64,000 nucleotides of DNA. It comes from Herbidospora cretacea. GTDB lineage: Bacteria; Actinomycetota; Actinomycetes; Streptosporangiales; Streptosporangiaceae. Below the pieces are notes generated by a model. The model had not been told where the DNA came from. It did no database searches and saw only the letters and a list, made by a program, of their open reading frames with translations. Position 1 is the stretch's first letter. Each line of letters starts with the position of its first letter. The stretch is taken from positions 186,001 to 250,000 of the forward strand of contig NZ_BBXG01000003.1 of NCBI RefSeq assembly GCF_001570605.1, written 5' to 3'. Positions 33,330 to 42,106 of the stretch are shown piece after piece. Both the position numbers and the translations under genes were made by a program.

Positions 33330-34649
33330 CTAGCGCGACACGGGGATTCGCAGTACGAATCGGGCGCCTTTGGGGCTGTCCTCGATGCACAGGCTGCCGC
33401 CGTGACCTTCGGAGATCTGGCGGGCGATGGCCAGGCCCAGGCCGGTGCCGCCGGCGTCGCGGGACCGGGCGGCGTCGAGGCGGGTGAAGCGCTGGAAGAC
33501 GTGCTCCCGCTTGTCGGGCGGCACCCCCGCGCCGTCGTCGAGGACCTCCATGACGGCCTCGTCGCCCTCCCGGTAGACCCGGACGACGACGAGCGAGTTG
33601 GCGTGCCGTTCGGCGTTGTCGACCAGGTTGGTCAGGACGCGGCCCAGGCGCAGCCGGTCGCCGGGGATCACCACGCCGGGCTCGAACTCGCGGACGACCC
33701 TGATCCGGCGTCTGCGGCGGTCGAGCTCCATGGCGGCGAGCTGGCCGAGGTCGACGGGGTCGTTGCGCCCCTGGGTGTTCGAGTCGAGGCGGGCGATCTG
33801 GAGCAGATCGTCCACGAGAGCCTGAAGGCGGTCGATGCTGGACAGGATGGCCTCGCCGGTCTCGGCCCAGTCGGTGCCCTCGACGTCGAGGAGGGCGCTC
33901 TCGACCTCGGCGCGCATGGCGGTCAGGGGGCTGCGCAGGTCGTGGGAGGCGTCGGAGGCGAACCGGCGCTGCTGTTCGACGGCCTCCTCCAGGCGGTCGA
34001 GGGTGGCGTTCGCGGTCTCGGCCAGGCGGTGGATCTCGTCGCGGTAGCGGGGCACCGGCACCCGGTGGCCCAGGTCGCTGGCGGTGATCGTGGCGAGTTC
34101 GCGGCTGATCGCGTCGACCGGGCCCAGGGCGCGCCCGAGCAGCCAGTACGTCCCGGCCGCCGTGAACCCGATGAGCGCCGCGCTGCCGAGCAGCAGCAGC
34201 ATGTCGAGCCGGGGGTCGACCCACCACGGGACGGCCGGGTCGGCGCCGTACACCATCCATTCGCCGTCGAGCTCGTAGACCCTTATGGCGACGATCGTCA
34301 TGCAGCCGTCCGGGAAGGCCGGAAGATCGCAGATCACCCGGTCCTGCCGGACGGACGTCTCCGGCGGCACGAAGTCCGTGATGGGTGGCTGGCCCTGAAG
34401 GTTGGGAGTGGCGGCCTGGACCCGCCTGTCGGGCCGCAGGACCTGCACCCCGGCGATCCCCTGATGGGGCAGGGCGGGCGGAAGCTGGTCGAGTTTCACT
34501 AGGCGGACGGTCTTCAGCGCGGCACTGACGATCTGGTCGACGTTGTACTGCCCGGCCAGCCCCCGGATCCCGAAGAGCACGATGGCCGCCACGGCAAGGC
34601 ACACGAGCGTCATGACCAGACCGGCGACCAACGTCAACCGGCCACGCAT
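33330..34649 (-). CDS. orphan sensor histidine kinase
   Basis: I prefer the ATG at 34649 (MRGRLTLVAGLVMTLVCL), which puts the first membrane helix at the start; a GTG at 34703 would add 18 residues. The protein has an external sensor of about 130 residues between two membrane helices, a HAMP region, HisKA with the phospho-His in ASHDLRSPLT, and an ATPase domain with NLVDNAERHA, DDGAGVPP and GGTGLGLAIA. No response regulator gene is adjacent, so its partner must be elsewhere. It runs into the TetR gene. Confidence 0.92.
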   Translation of the reverse strand: MRGRLTLVAGLVMTLVCLAVAAIVLFGIRGLAGQYNVDQIVSAALKTVRLVKLDQLPPALPHQGIAGVQVLRPDRRVQAATPNLQGQPPITDFVPPETSVRQDRVICDLPAFPDGCMTIVAIRVYELDGEWMVYGADPAVPWWVDPRLDMLLLLGSAALIGFTAAGTYWLLGRALGPVDAISRELATITASDLGHRVPVPRYRDEIHRLAETANATLDRLEEAVEQQRRFASDASHDLRSPLTAMRAEVESALLDVEGTDWAETGEAILSSIDRLQALVDDLLQIARLDSNTQGRNDPVDLGQLAAMELDRRRRRIRVVREFEPGVVIPGDRLRLGRVLTNLVDNAERHANSLVVVRVYREGDEAVMEVLDDGAGVPPDKREHVFQRFTRLDAARSRDAGGTGLGLAIARQISEGHGGSLCIEDSPKGARFVLRIPVSR

Positions 34650-34775
34650 CGACCATCGGTGCCATGCGAACAACCTTGTCCCCCTGATGTCCCAGATGAT
34701 CACAGAAAGTCCGGCGGCGGCTACTCGTAGTGGTCAAGGCTGGGCAAACAGGTCGTCTGGCGCAATGCTCGACAT

Positions 34776-36206
34776 ATGGACCCGAGCTTCTACCTGATCG
34801 CCCGGAATGATCCCGACCGCCTCGCGGTGATCGACGTCGACGGCACGAAGGTCCGCGCGGGCGACCTGCTCGCCCTGGCCAACCAGGTCTCCCACGGCCT
34901 GCGCGCGCGGGGCCTGACCGCCGGGGACGTCGTCGCCGGCACCCTGCGCAACGGCCTGGACGCCCTGGTCATGTACCTGGCCACCGGCCAGACGGGCCTC
35001 TACTGGGTGCCGGTCAACTGGCACCTCACCGAGACGGAGATCGGCTACATCGTCTCCGACAGCGACGCGAAACTGGTCGTCCGCGGTCCGGAGGACGTCG
35101 CCGCCCTCGCGCTGGGCAACCCCGTCACCGACCCGCCGGACCGGACGTACGGCCAGGTCATGTGGTATACGAGCGGCACCACCGGCTTCCCGAAGGGGGT
35201 GCTGCGGCCCCGGTCGTCCAGGACGCCGGAAGAGGTCATGCCCGCCTTCCTCTGGTTCGTCGGCGAGGTCCTCGATCTCCGCCCCGGCGACGACGTGCAC
35301 CTGGTCACCTCGCCGATGTACCACTCCGCGCCCTGCGCCCACGCCGGCTTCGCCCTCCACATGGGCCACACGGTCGTCATCGCCCCGAGGTTCGACCCCG
35401 AACCCGTGCTGGAACTGGTCGAGAAGCACCAGGTGACCAACGCGATGATGGTCCCGACCATGTTCCACCGCATGCTCCGCCTCCCCGAGGAGGTCCGGCG
35501 CGGCTACGACGTGTCGTCACTGCGCCAGGTGATCCACACGGCCGCGACCTGCCCCGTCGCGGTCAAGCAGGCGATGATGGACTGGCTCGGCCCGGTCCTC
35601 TACGAGTACTACGGCTCGACCGAGTCGACGATCGCCTTCGCGGTGAAGCCCCACGAGTGGCTCGCCCACCCCGGCACGGTCGGCCGCCCGGTCCCCACGA
35701 TGGAGGCCCGCGTCCTCGACGAGAACGGCCAGGACGTGCCGCCCGGGACGCCCGGGATGGTCTACGTGAAGTCGTCCCTGAACACCTTCGAATACCGCAA
35801 GGACCCGGAGAAGACGGCCGCCTCCAAACGAGGAGACTGGTACGCGCCCGGCGACATCGGCTACCTCGACCCCGACGGCTACCTGTTCCTGCTCGACCGG
35901 CGCACCGACCTGATCGTGAGCGGCGGCGTGAACATCTACCCTGCCGAGATCGAAGCCGCCCTGCTGACGCATCCGGCGGTCGTGGACGCGGCGGTGATCG
36001 GGGTCCCGGACGAGGAGTGGGGCCACTCGGTGGTGGCGCTGGTTCAGACGTCGGAGAAGGTGCCAGAGGAGGAGCTCAGGGAGCACCTGGAGCCTCGGCT
36101 GGCCAGGTTCAAGCATCCCCGGGTGATCGAGTTCCGGGACGACCTGCCGCGAACGCCCACTGGAAAACTGTCGCGTACGAAGGTCCGGGAGGACTACCTG
36201 AGATAG
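34776..36206 (+). CDS. AMP-forming acyl-CoA synthetase
   Basis: The 476-residue enzyme shows the adenylation motifs: phosphate loop WYTSGTTGFPKGV, YYGSTES, GDIGYLDPDGYLFLLDRRTDLIVSGG and the catalytic Lys in RTPTGKLSR near the C-terminus. It would activate a carboxylic acid with ATP to the CoA thioester. At 476 residues it is slightly shorter than typical members, with a compact N-terminus. It is divergent from the kinase gene and its TAG directly abuts the convergent GNAT stop codon, with no spacer. Confidence 0.92.
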   Translation: MDPSFYLIARNDPDRLAVIDVDGTKVRAGDLLALANQVSHGLRARGLTAGDVVAGTLRNGLDALVMYLATGQTGLYWVPVNWHLTETEIGYIVSDSDAKLVVRGPEDVAALALGNPVTDPPDRTYGQVMWYTSGTTGFPKGVLRPRSSRTPEEVMPAFLWFVGEVLDLRPGDDVHLVTSPMYHSAPCAHAGFALHMGHTVVIAPRFDPEPVLELVEKHQVTNAMMVPTMFHRMLRLPEEVRRGYDVSSLRQVIHTAATCPVAVKQAMMDWLGPVLYEYYGSTESTIAFAVKPHEWLAHPGTVGRPVPTMEARVLDENGQDVPPGTPGMVYVKSSLNTFEYRKDPEKTAASKRGDWYAPGDIGYLDPDGYLFLLDRRTDLIVSGGVNIYPAEIEAALLTHPAVVDAAVIGVPDEEWGHSVVALVQTSEKVPEEELREHLEPRLARFKHPRVIEFRDDLPRTPTGKLSRTKVREDYLR

Positions 36207-36917
36207 TCAGAGTCCGTGCTCCTCGACGACGTAGGCGCCGTCCCGGAACCCGGTCACCCGCCAGCCGCGCCGCAGCCGTCCGCCCAGTTCCTCCCGGACG
36301 GTCAGCCGCCAGCGTCTGGCCGTGACCGGGTCGTCCCGGCGCAGCCGTTCGATGTCCTCGGGCAGCGCGATCAGGACGGGGGCGTCGGTCTCCCGCGCGG
36401 AAGGACCGCCGGCCACCGGTGAGCCGTCGCGCCGGGGAACGGTGTCGATCCGCCACACCGCGAGCACCCGGTCGGACTCGTCCCCGGCGTTCACCACGTC
36501 GGCCATCGCCCCGTAGAAGTTCTCGTAGTACTGCTCCGGCCGTGCCCCCAGTTTCACCAGGTTGAAGTAGGCGTTGCGCCGGACGAGGGGGTCGAACGTC
36601 CACGTGATCGTCGAGATCCCGCGCGCCAGCGCCCACGACCGCTGGTGCCGTTTCAGCGCCAGCCCCGCCCCGGCCGCGACCACCCCGGTCACGTGCGAGT
36701 GCAGCGTCGCCTGCCGGGGCGGCGCGCAGAACCCCACCGACCCGCCGGCCAGCCGCCCGTCGACGAAGACCCCCGCCACGTAGTTGCCCACGTGGGAGAG
36801 GGCCCGCATCAGCTCCACGGTCACCGGGGGGTTGGCGGGGTCGGGCCGCCAGATCTCGTCGAACACCGTGTGGAGGGCCTCGAACTCGGCGATCGTCGTC
36901 AGTTCGCGGACGTTCAC
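36207..36917 (-). CDS. GNAT-superfamily acetyltransferase-like protein (COG3375 type)
   Basis: The GTG at 36917 gives 236 residues (MNVRELTTIAEFEALHTVFDEIW). The pattern LHSHVTGVVAAGAGLALKRHQRSWALARGISTITWTFDPLVRRNAYFNLVKLGA is typical of the predicted acetyltransferases of this group. The GTG overlaps the stop of the M20 peptidase gene (GTGA). It is the last gene of a unit containing M19 and M20 peptidases, so it may acylate or process the same peptide-like compounds. Confidence 0.85.
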   Translation of the reverse strand: MNVRELTTIAEFEALHTVFDEIWRPDPANPPVTVELMRALSHVGNYVAGVFVDGRLAGGSVGFCAPPRQATLHSHVTGVVAAGAGLALKRHQRSWALARGISTITWTFDPLVRRNAYFNLVKLGARPEQYYENFYGAMADVVNAGDESDRVLAVWRIDTVPRRDGSPVAGGPSARETDAPVLIALPEDIERLRRDDPVTARRWRLTVREELGGRLRRGWRVTGFRDGAYVVEEHGL

Positions 36918-38017
36918 GCCAGCACCGACCGCACCAGCTCCGTCAGCAGCCGGGCCCGGACGGGCATGTGCTCCACCAGGACGTGCTCCTCCGGCGCGTG
37001 CGCCCCGCCGCCGAGCGCGCCGAGCCCGTCGAGCGTGGGGGTGCCGACCCCGGCGGTGAAGTTGCCGTCGGAGGCCCCGCCGACCGACACCCCGGTCAGG
37101 GGAGGCATCCCGAGAGAGGCCGCGATGCCCACGGCCCGCTCGAACAGCGCCGCCGAGGCCGCCCCGTCGAAGGGGGGCCGGTTGGGGCCGCCGATGAGCT
37201 CCAGCCGGGTGCCCTCCAGGACCGGGGAGAGGCCGCGCATCAGCTCGTCGACCCGCTGCTGGGACGCCACATCGGGGACCCGCACGTCGATGGCCACCCG
37301 CCCCAGGGCGGGGATCGTGTTGGTCGACGTCCCGGCGGACATGAGGGAGGGGGTCACCGACAGCGACCCGGGCCGGGAGGAGGAGGACACCTGCCCGGCC
37401 ACCCGCGTGATGGCGATGATCTGGTGGGCCAGCTCGATCCCGGCGTTGGCCCCCTTCTCCGGCTCCAGGCCGGCGTGGGCGGCCCGGCCGTGCACCAGGA
37501 GTTCGTACCGGGAGATGCCCTTCCTGGCCAGTTTCAGCGCCCCGCCGTCGGCGCTCGCCTCCAGGACGAACGCGGCGGCGAGCCCCCGCGCGGCCTCCTC
37601 GATCAGCGGGCGGGAGGTGGGGGAGCCGAGCTCCTCGTCGCCGACGATCATGACCGAGACGCCGTCGAGGGAGGGCAGCGCCGCCAGGGCGTGGAACAAC
37701 TGCACGAGCCCGGCCTTCATGTCGAAGACACCGGGTCCGCGCGCGATCCCGTCGCGGAAGCTCCACGGCATGTCGCGCAGGGTCCCGACCGGCCAGACCG
37801 TGTCGTGGTGGCCCAGCACCAGGACCTTCGGCTCGCCGAAGGTCCACCGCAGGTGGGACACGCCCCGGACCGTCACCCGCTCGGGCGGCGCGCCCAGGTG
37901 CCGGGCGCCGACCCCGGCGACCACGTCGGCGCTCTTGGCCACCGCCGCGTGGTCGGCGGAGAACGACTCGGCGCAGACCAGTTCCTCCAGGTCGGCCACC
38001 ATCTCGCCCAGGTTCAC
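36914..38017 (-). CDS. M20-family metallopeptidase (carboxypeptidase/deacylase type)
   Basis: The 367-residue protein has metal-binding blocks VLGHHDTVWPVG, PGVFDMKAG and VGDEELGSP, plus a dimerisation domain (HGRAAHAGLEPEKGANAG) typical of CPG2-like M20 enzymes. They remove C-terminal residues or acyl groups from small amides. The GTG start overlaps the M19 gene stop (GTGA); an internal ATG five codons later is a possible alternative. It is coupled to the GNAT gene downstream. Confidence 0.92.
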   Translation of the reverse strand: MNLGEMVADLEELVCAESFSADHAAVAKSADVVAGVGARHLGAPPERVTVRGVSHLRWTFGEPKVLVLGHHDTVWPVGTLRDMPWSFRDGIARGPGVFDMKAGLVQLFHALAALPSLDGVSVMIVGDEELGSPTSRPLIEEAARGLAAAFVLEASADGGALKLARKGISRYELLVHGRAAHAGLEPEKGANAGIELAHQIIAITRVAGQVSSSSRPGSLSVTPSLMSAGTSTNTIPALGRVAIDVRVPDVASQQRVDELMRGLSPVLEGTRLELIGGPNRPPFDGAASAALFERAVGIAASLGMPPLTGVSVGGASDGNFTAGVGTPTLDGLGALGGGAHAPEEHVLVEHMPVRARLLTELVRSVLA

Positions 38018-39039
38018 CGGCGGACCCCCAGCTCGGCCCGGAACAGGCGCAGCACGTTGCCGCCCAAAATCAGCCGGATCTCGTCGGGGGAGAAGCCGTG
38101 TTTCTCCAGCGCCTCGGTCACCAGCGGCAGGCCGCGCGGGCCGTCGAGGCCGGGGATGACGGCGTCGACGTCGAGGCCGGTCGTGCCGTTGGTCTCGCAG
38201 CAGGGCGGGGTCAGGTCGGCCAGCACCTCGCGGATGAAGTCGGGGCCGAGGCCCACGTGGTCGATGCCGGCGACCGAGGCGATGTGGGCGATGTGGTCGA
38301 CCAGGTCGTCGACCGTGACCTTCCTGGGGTGCTCGGTCAGGAACGCCGGGAGGAAGTTCACGCAGATCACGCCGCCGGTCGCGGCGACGCCGCGGAGCTG
38401 GTCGTCGGTCAGGTTCCGGTGGTGGTCGAGCAGCGCCCGCGCCGACGAGTGGGTCGCCATGACCGGCCGCCGGGCCCGTTCGAGCACGTGGGCGACGCCG
38501 GAGGCGCCCAGATGGGAGACGTCGAAGACGATCCCCAGCTCCTCCATGATCTCCAGGGCCTCGACCCCGGCCGCTGTCAGCCGCGAGCCGGTGGCGTCCT
38601 CCCCGCTGCCGTCGGCCAGGGGGGTCCGGCCCCAGTGGGCGATCGAGGCCACCCGCACCCCGAGCCGGTGGAGCGTCGGGATGAGCTCCACGCTGGCGTC
38701 CAGGCCGGGCATGCTCTCCAGGGCCAGCACCAGCGCGATCTTCCCGTCGGCCAGCGCCCCGTCGATCTCGGCGCCGTCGAGGCAGAGGCGGACCTCGCCG
38801 ACCTCGGCGGCGATCACGTGGGCGGCCTCGATCATCCGGAGGGTCTGCCGCAGCGCGCCCTCGGGCCTGTACCAGTCGTCGATGAACACCGGCAGGACCT
38901 GCAGGTTCACCCCGCCCTCGGTGAGCTGGGGGAGCCAGGTGTCGCGGAAGTAGCCGGCCCAGTTCCTCGGCGGGCGGGCGGCCACGGCCATCAGGAGATC
39001 GTTGTGGGTGTCGGCCACCACCGCGTCGAAGTGCAGCAT
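38014..39039 (-). CDS. membrane-dipeptidase-like (M19) metallohydrolase
   Basis: The 341-residue protein has the renal-dipeptidase signatures: DTHNDLL at the start, ESMPGLD, DVSHLGASG, THSSAR and GIDHVGLGPDF. These bind a two-zinc centre that cleaves dipeptides or beta-lactam-like amides. GGAAGGAG lies before the ATG. It starts the minus-strand unit M19-M20-GNAT. Confidence 0.92.
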   Translation of the reverse strand: MLHFDAVVADTHNDLLMAVAARPPRNWAGYFRDTWLPQLTEGGVNLQVLPVFIDDWYRPEGALRQTLRMIEAAHVIAAEVGEVRLCLDGAEIDGALADGKIALVLALESMPGLDASVELIPTLHRLGVRVASIAHWGRTPLADGSGEDATGSRLTAAGVEALEIMEELGIVFDVSHLGASGVAHVLERARRPVMATHSSARALLDHHRNLTDDQLRGVAATGGVICVNFLPAFLTEHPRKVTVDDLVDHIAHIASVAGIDHVGLGPDFIREVLADLTPPCCETNGTTGLDVDAVIPGLDGPRGLPLVTEALEKHGFSPDEIRLILGGNVLRLFRAELGVRR

Positions 39040-39072
39040 GGCGTGGCTCCTTCCGGAAAGGTTGAACGGACG

Positions 39073-40494
39073 TTACCGCCCCGCTCCGAAGTTGTACGCC
39101 CCTGGCCGGGGACGCCGGGTGAGTCTCCGGTAGTCGCGGGCGCTCCTGGGCCAGTTGTTGGTGATCCTCCCGGCCTCGGTCTTGTACCAGCTCCGGCACC
39201 CCTGGTTCCAGACCGTGGCCGCCAGAGCCCTGTTCAAAGCGGTCGTGTACGCCGACATGGCCGCCTCCGTCACCTCCATCCGCCCCCTGCGGGCGATCAG
39301 GTGGAGGCAGCGCATCACGTAGCCGACCTGGGCCTCCAGCATGTGGACGATGGAGTTGTGGCCCAAATTGGTGTTGGGGCCGTACAGGAAGAAGAGATTG
39401 GGGAAGCCGGGGGCGGCCATCCCCAGATAGGCCTCGGCGCCGTCGCGCCACTGCTCGCGGAGGTCGCGGCCGCAGGTTCCGGTGACGGTCATGGGGAGCA
39501 GGAACTCGGTGGTGTGGAAGCCGGTGGCGTACACGATGACCTCGGCCTGCCTGACCCCGGCGGGTGTCTCCACCCCTTCCGGCACGATCCGGGTGATCGG
39601 ATCGGTGATCAGCTCGACGTCGTGCCTGGTCAGAGCGGGATAGAACCGGCTGTCGAGGACGATCCGCTTGCACCCGGGCGGATAGCCGGGCGTCAGCCTG
39701 CGGCGGAGTCCGGGGTCGGCGACCTGGCTCCGGAGGTGCGCGAGCCCGGCCCTCCTGATCAGCCCGGTGCTCCACCCTTCGACCAGGGCCGGGAACACCG
39801 TGTTCTCGAGATAGGCGAACTGCCATTCGCGGTAGAGCCGGTGGGCCCCCGGCACCCGCCGGAACACCGCCCTGGTCAGCGGCGAGAACGCGCCGTCGGC
39901 CTTGGGCAGCACCCAGCTCGGGGTGCGCTGGTAGACGTCCACCTGGCGGGCGGTCCCGGCCAGGGACGGGACGAGCTGGGCGGCCGAGGAGCCCGTGCCG
40001 ACGACGGCGACCCGCTTCCCCGCCAGGTCCCGCGACCCCCAGCGGGCCGAATGGAAGGCCTCGCCCCGGAACGTCTCCGCGCCGGGGATCTCCGGGACGC
40101 GCGGCCGGTTGAGCTGCCCCACGGCCGTCACCACCACGTCGAACCGCTCGACGCCTCCCGGCGTGACCACCAGCCAGCCGCTCCCGTCGTGGGCGAGCTC
40201 GGTCACCTCGGTCCCGAACCGGGGCCGGACGCGGTGCCTGGCCGCGACCATCTCCAGGTAGGCGAGGATCTCCGGCTGCCCCGGATAGCGTCGTGACCAG
40301 TCGCACCAGGGCTCGAACGAGAACGAGTAGAGGTGGGAGGGGATGTCGCAGCCCGCCCCGGGATAGGTGTTGTCGCGCCAGGTCCCGCCGACCCCGTCGC
40401 CCTTCTCGAAGACGACGTGGGGGATGCCCTTCCGCGCCAGGTGCACGGCCATGCACAGGCCGCCGAACCCCGCTCCGACGATGGCGACACGCAT
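39073..40494 (-). CDS. flavin-containing Baeyer-Villiger-type monooxygenase
   Basis: The ATG at 40494 (MRVAIVGAGFGGLCMAV) is favoured; a GTG three codons upstream is possible. The 473-residue protein has an FAD fold (GAGFGG), the BVMO fingerprint FRGEAFHSARW, and an NADPH fold (VVGTGSSAAQL). The C-terminal FLYGPNTNLGHNSIVHMLEAQ is also typical. It would oxidise ketones, steroids or related compounds. It lies 33 bases upstream of the M19 gene on the same strand, with no obvious metabolic link. Confidence 0.92.
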   Translation of the reverse strand: MRVAIVGAGFGGLCMAVHLARKGIPHVVFEKGDGVGGTWRDNTYPGAGCDIPSHLYSFSFEPWCDWSRRYPGQPEILAYLEMVAARHRVRPRFGTEVTELAHDGSGWLVVTPGGVERFDVVVTAVGQLNRPRVPEIPGAETFRGEAFHSARWGSRDLAGKRVAVVGTGSSAAQLVPSLAGTARQVDVYQRTPSWVLPKADGAFSPLTRAVFRRVPGAHRLYREWQFAYLENTVFPALVEGWSTGLIRRAGLAHLRSQVADPGLRRRLTPGYPPGCKRIVLDSRFYPALTRHDVELITDPITRIVPEGVETPAGVRQAEVIVYATGFHTTEFLLPMTVTGTCGRDLREQWRDGAEAYLGMAAPGFPNLFFLYGPNTNLGHNSIVHMLEAQVGYVMRCLHLIARRGRMEVTEAAMSAYTTALNRALAATVWNQGCRSWYKTEAGRITNNWPRSARDYRRLTRRPRPGAYNFGAGR

Positions 40495-40532
40495 GGAGAC
40501 CACGCTAACCCGGAGGCCGGTAACCTCCCAGA

Positions 40533-41363
40533 GTGACTGAGACGACCCTTCAGACGGTGCTGCGCAAGCTGGAGTCGGCCTATGACCCCGCCACCGCCGA
40601 GTCGTGGGACGCCGTCGGCCTGGTCTGCGGCGACCCCGCCCAGCCCGTGGCGAAGGTGCTGTTCGCCGTCGACCCGGTGACGGCCGTCGCCGAGGAGGCC
40701 CTCGACTGGGGCGCCGACCTCGTCGTCACCCACCACCCGCTCTACCTGAAGGGCGTCACCTCGGTCGCCGCGACCACCGCCAAGGGCCGCATCGTCCACC
40801 GCCTCATCAGGGCGGGCGTCGCCCTCTACACCGCCCACACCAACGCCGACGTCGCCGACCCCGGCGTCTCCGACGCCCTCGCGCGGGCGGTCGGCCTGGC
40901 AGGCTCGCTCCGCCCCCTGGCCCCGCTGCCCGACCGCCCCCATCTGGGCCTGGGCCGGGTGGGACAGCTGCCGGTGTCGATGACGCTGGCCAAGTTCGCC
41001 GCCCTGGCCGCCACCGGCCTGCCCCGCACGGCCGGTGGCCTGCGCGTCTCCGGAGACCCCGACCGCCTGGTGAAGACCGTCGCGGTCTCGGGCGGCTCCG
41101 GCGACTCCCTGCTCAGGGCGGCCCGGCGGGCCGACGTCGACGTGTTCCTCACCGCCGACCTGCGCCACCACCCGGCCAGCGAGTACGCGGAAGAGGACGG
41201 CCCGGCCCTGATCGACGCCGCCCACTGGGCGACGGAGTGGCCCTGGCTGACCGACGCCGCCGAACGGCTGACCCAGGCTCTCGCGGCGACGGGCAATAAT
41301 GTGGAGGCGCGCGTCTCCGAGAGGGTCACCGACGCCTGGACCACAACAGCACAGCGAGGATAG
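40533..41363 (+). CDS. Nif3-like dinuclear metal-centre protein
   Basis: The 276-residue protein shows the NIF3/YbgI blocks: ESWDAVGLVCGDP, VTHHPLYL (metal ligands), TAHTNADVADPG, and GGSGDSLL with HWATEWPWL near the end. Members form hexamers with a two-metal site; the reaction is not settled. It is followed after 2 bases by the zinc-ribbon gene, and both precede the RNase H fusion, an order also seen around Rv2228c-Rv2230c in mycobacteria, from memory. Confidence 0.93.
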   Translation: MTETTLQTVLRKLESAYDPATAESWDAVGLVCGDPAQPVAKVLFAVDPVTAVAEEALDWGADLVVTHHPLYLKGVTSVAATTAKGRIVHRLIRAGVALYTAHTNADVADPGVSDALARAVGLAGSLRPLAPLPDRPHLGLGRVGQLPVSMTLAKFAALAATGLPRTAGGLRVSGDPDRLVKTVAVSGGSGDSLLRAARRADVDVFLTADLRHHPASEYAEEDGPALIDAAHWATEWPWLTDAAERLTQALAATGNNVEARVSERVTDAWTTTAQRG

Positions 41364-41365
41364 GG

Positions 41366-42106
41366 ATGAAAGCCGCACCGGACGCACAGAAGCGCCTCCT
41401 TGACCTGGCTGAGCAGGACGCAGCCCTCGACCGGCTCCGCCACCGCCGCCGCACCCTCCCCGAACTGGCCGGCATCGACGACCTGACCAAGCGCCTGGCC
41501 CAGATCGCCACCCAGATGATCGCCGCCGAGACCGAGGCGGCCGACCTGGGCCGCGAGCAGTCGAAGGCCGAGTCCGACGTCGACGCCGTCCGCCAGCGGG
41601 CCGAGCGCGACCAGAAGCGCCTCGACTCCGGCGCCGTCTCCTCCCCGCGCGACCTGGCCGGCCTCCAGTCCGAGATCGCCTCGCTGCACCGCCGCCAGGG
41701 CGACCTGGAGGAGGTCGTGCTGGAGATCATGGAGCGCCGCGAGACCGCCGACGCCCGCGTCGACGCCCTGCGCGCCGAGCGCGAGACCGTCACCGCCGAC
41801 CTGGTCGGCGCGGAGAGCCGCCGCGACACCGCCTTCGCCGAGATCGACAAGGAGGGCTCCGAGGTCACCGCCCGCCGCAAGACCATCTCGGGCGAGATCC
41901 CCGCCGACCTCCTCGCCCTCTACGAGAAGCTGCGCGAGTCCAGCGGGGTCGGCGCCGCCCTGCTGAGCGGCGGCCGCTGCCTGGGCTGCCGCACGACGAT
42001 GTCGATCGCCGACCTCAACGTCATCAAGGCCGCCAAGCCCGACGAGGTCGTGCGCTGTGAGGAGTGCCGCCGGATCCTCGTCCGGACCAACGAGTCGGGC
42101 CTGTGA
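41366..42106 (+). CDS. coiled-coil zinc-ribbon protein (DUF164-like)
   Basis: The 246-residue protein is a long coiled coil (about 1-190, rich in Glu, Ala, Arg and Leu heptads) ending in a zinc ribbon with CLGC and CEEC. This is the HP0958/Rv2229c-type C4 zinc ribbon, reported in other bacteria to bind RNA or act in secretion; here the function is unknown. Its stop overlaps the RNase H start (GTGA). Confidence 0.93.
   Translation: MKAAPDAQKRLLDLAEQDAALDRLRHRRRTLPELAGIDDLTKRLAQIATQMIAAETEAADLGREQSKAESDVDAVRQRAERDQKRLDSGAVSSPRDLAGLQSEIASLHRRQGDLEEVVLEIMERRETADARVDALRAERETVTADLVGAESRRDTAFAEIDKEGSEVTARRKTISGEIPADLLALYEKLRESSGVGAALLSGGRCLGCRTTMSIADLNVIKAAKPDEVVRCEECRRILVRTNESGL

Noticed and set aside
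34776-40494. Possible secondary-metabolite cluster (acyl-CoA ligase, acetyltransferase, peptidases, monooxygenase)
   Set aside because: There is no polyketide synthase, peptide synthetase or other core assembly enzyme, and the genes are on mixed strands in unrelated units.
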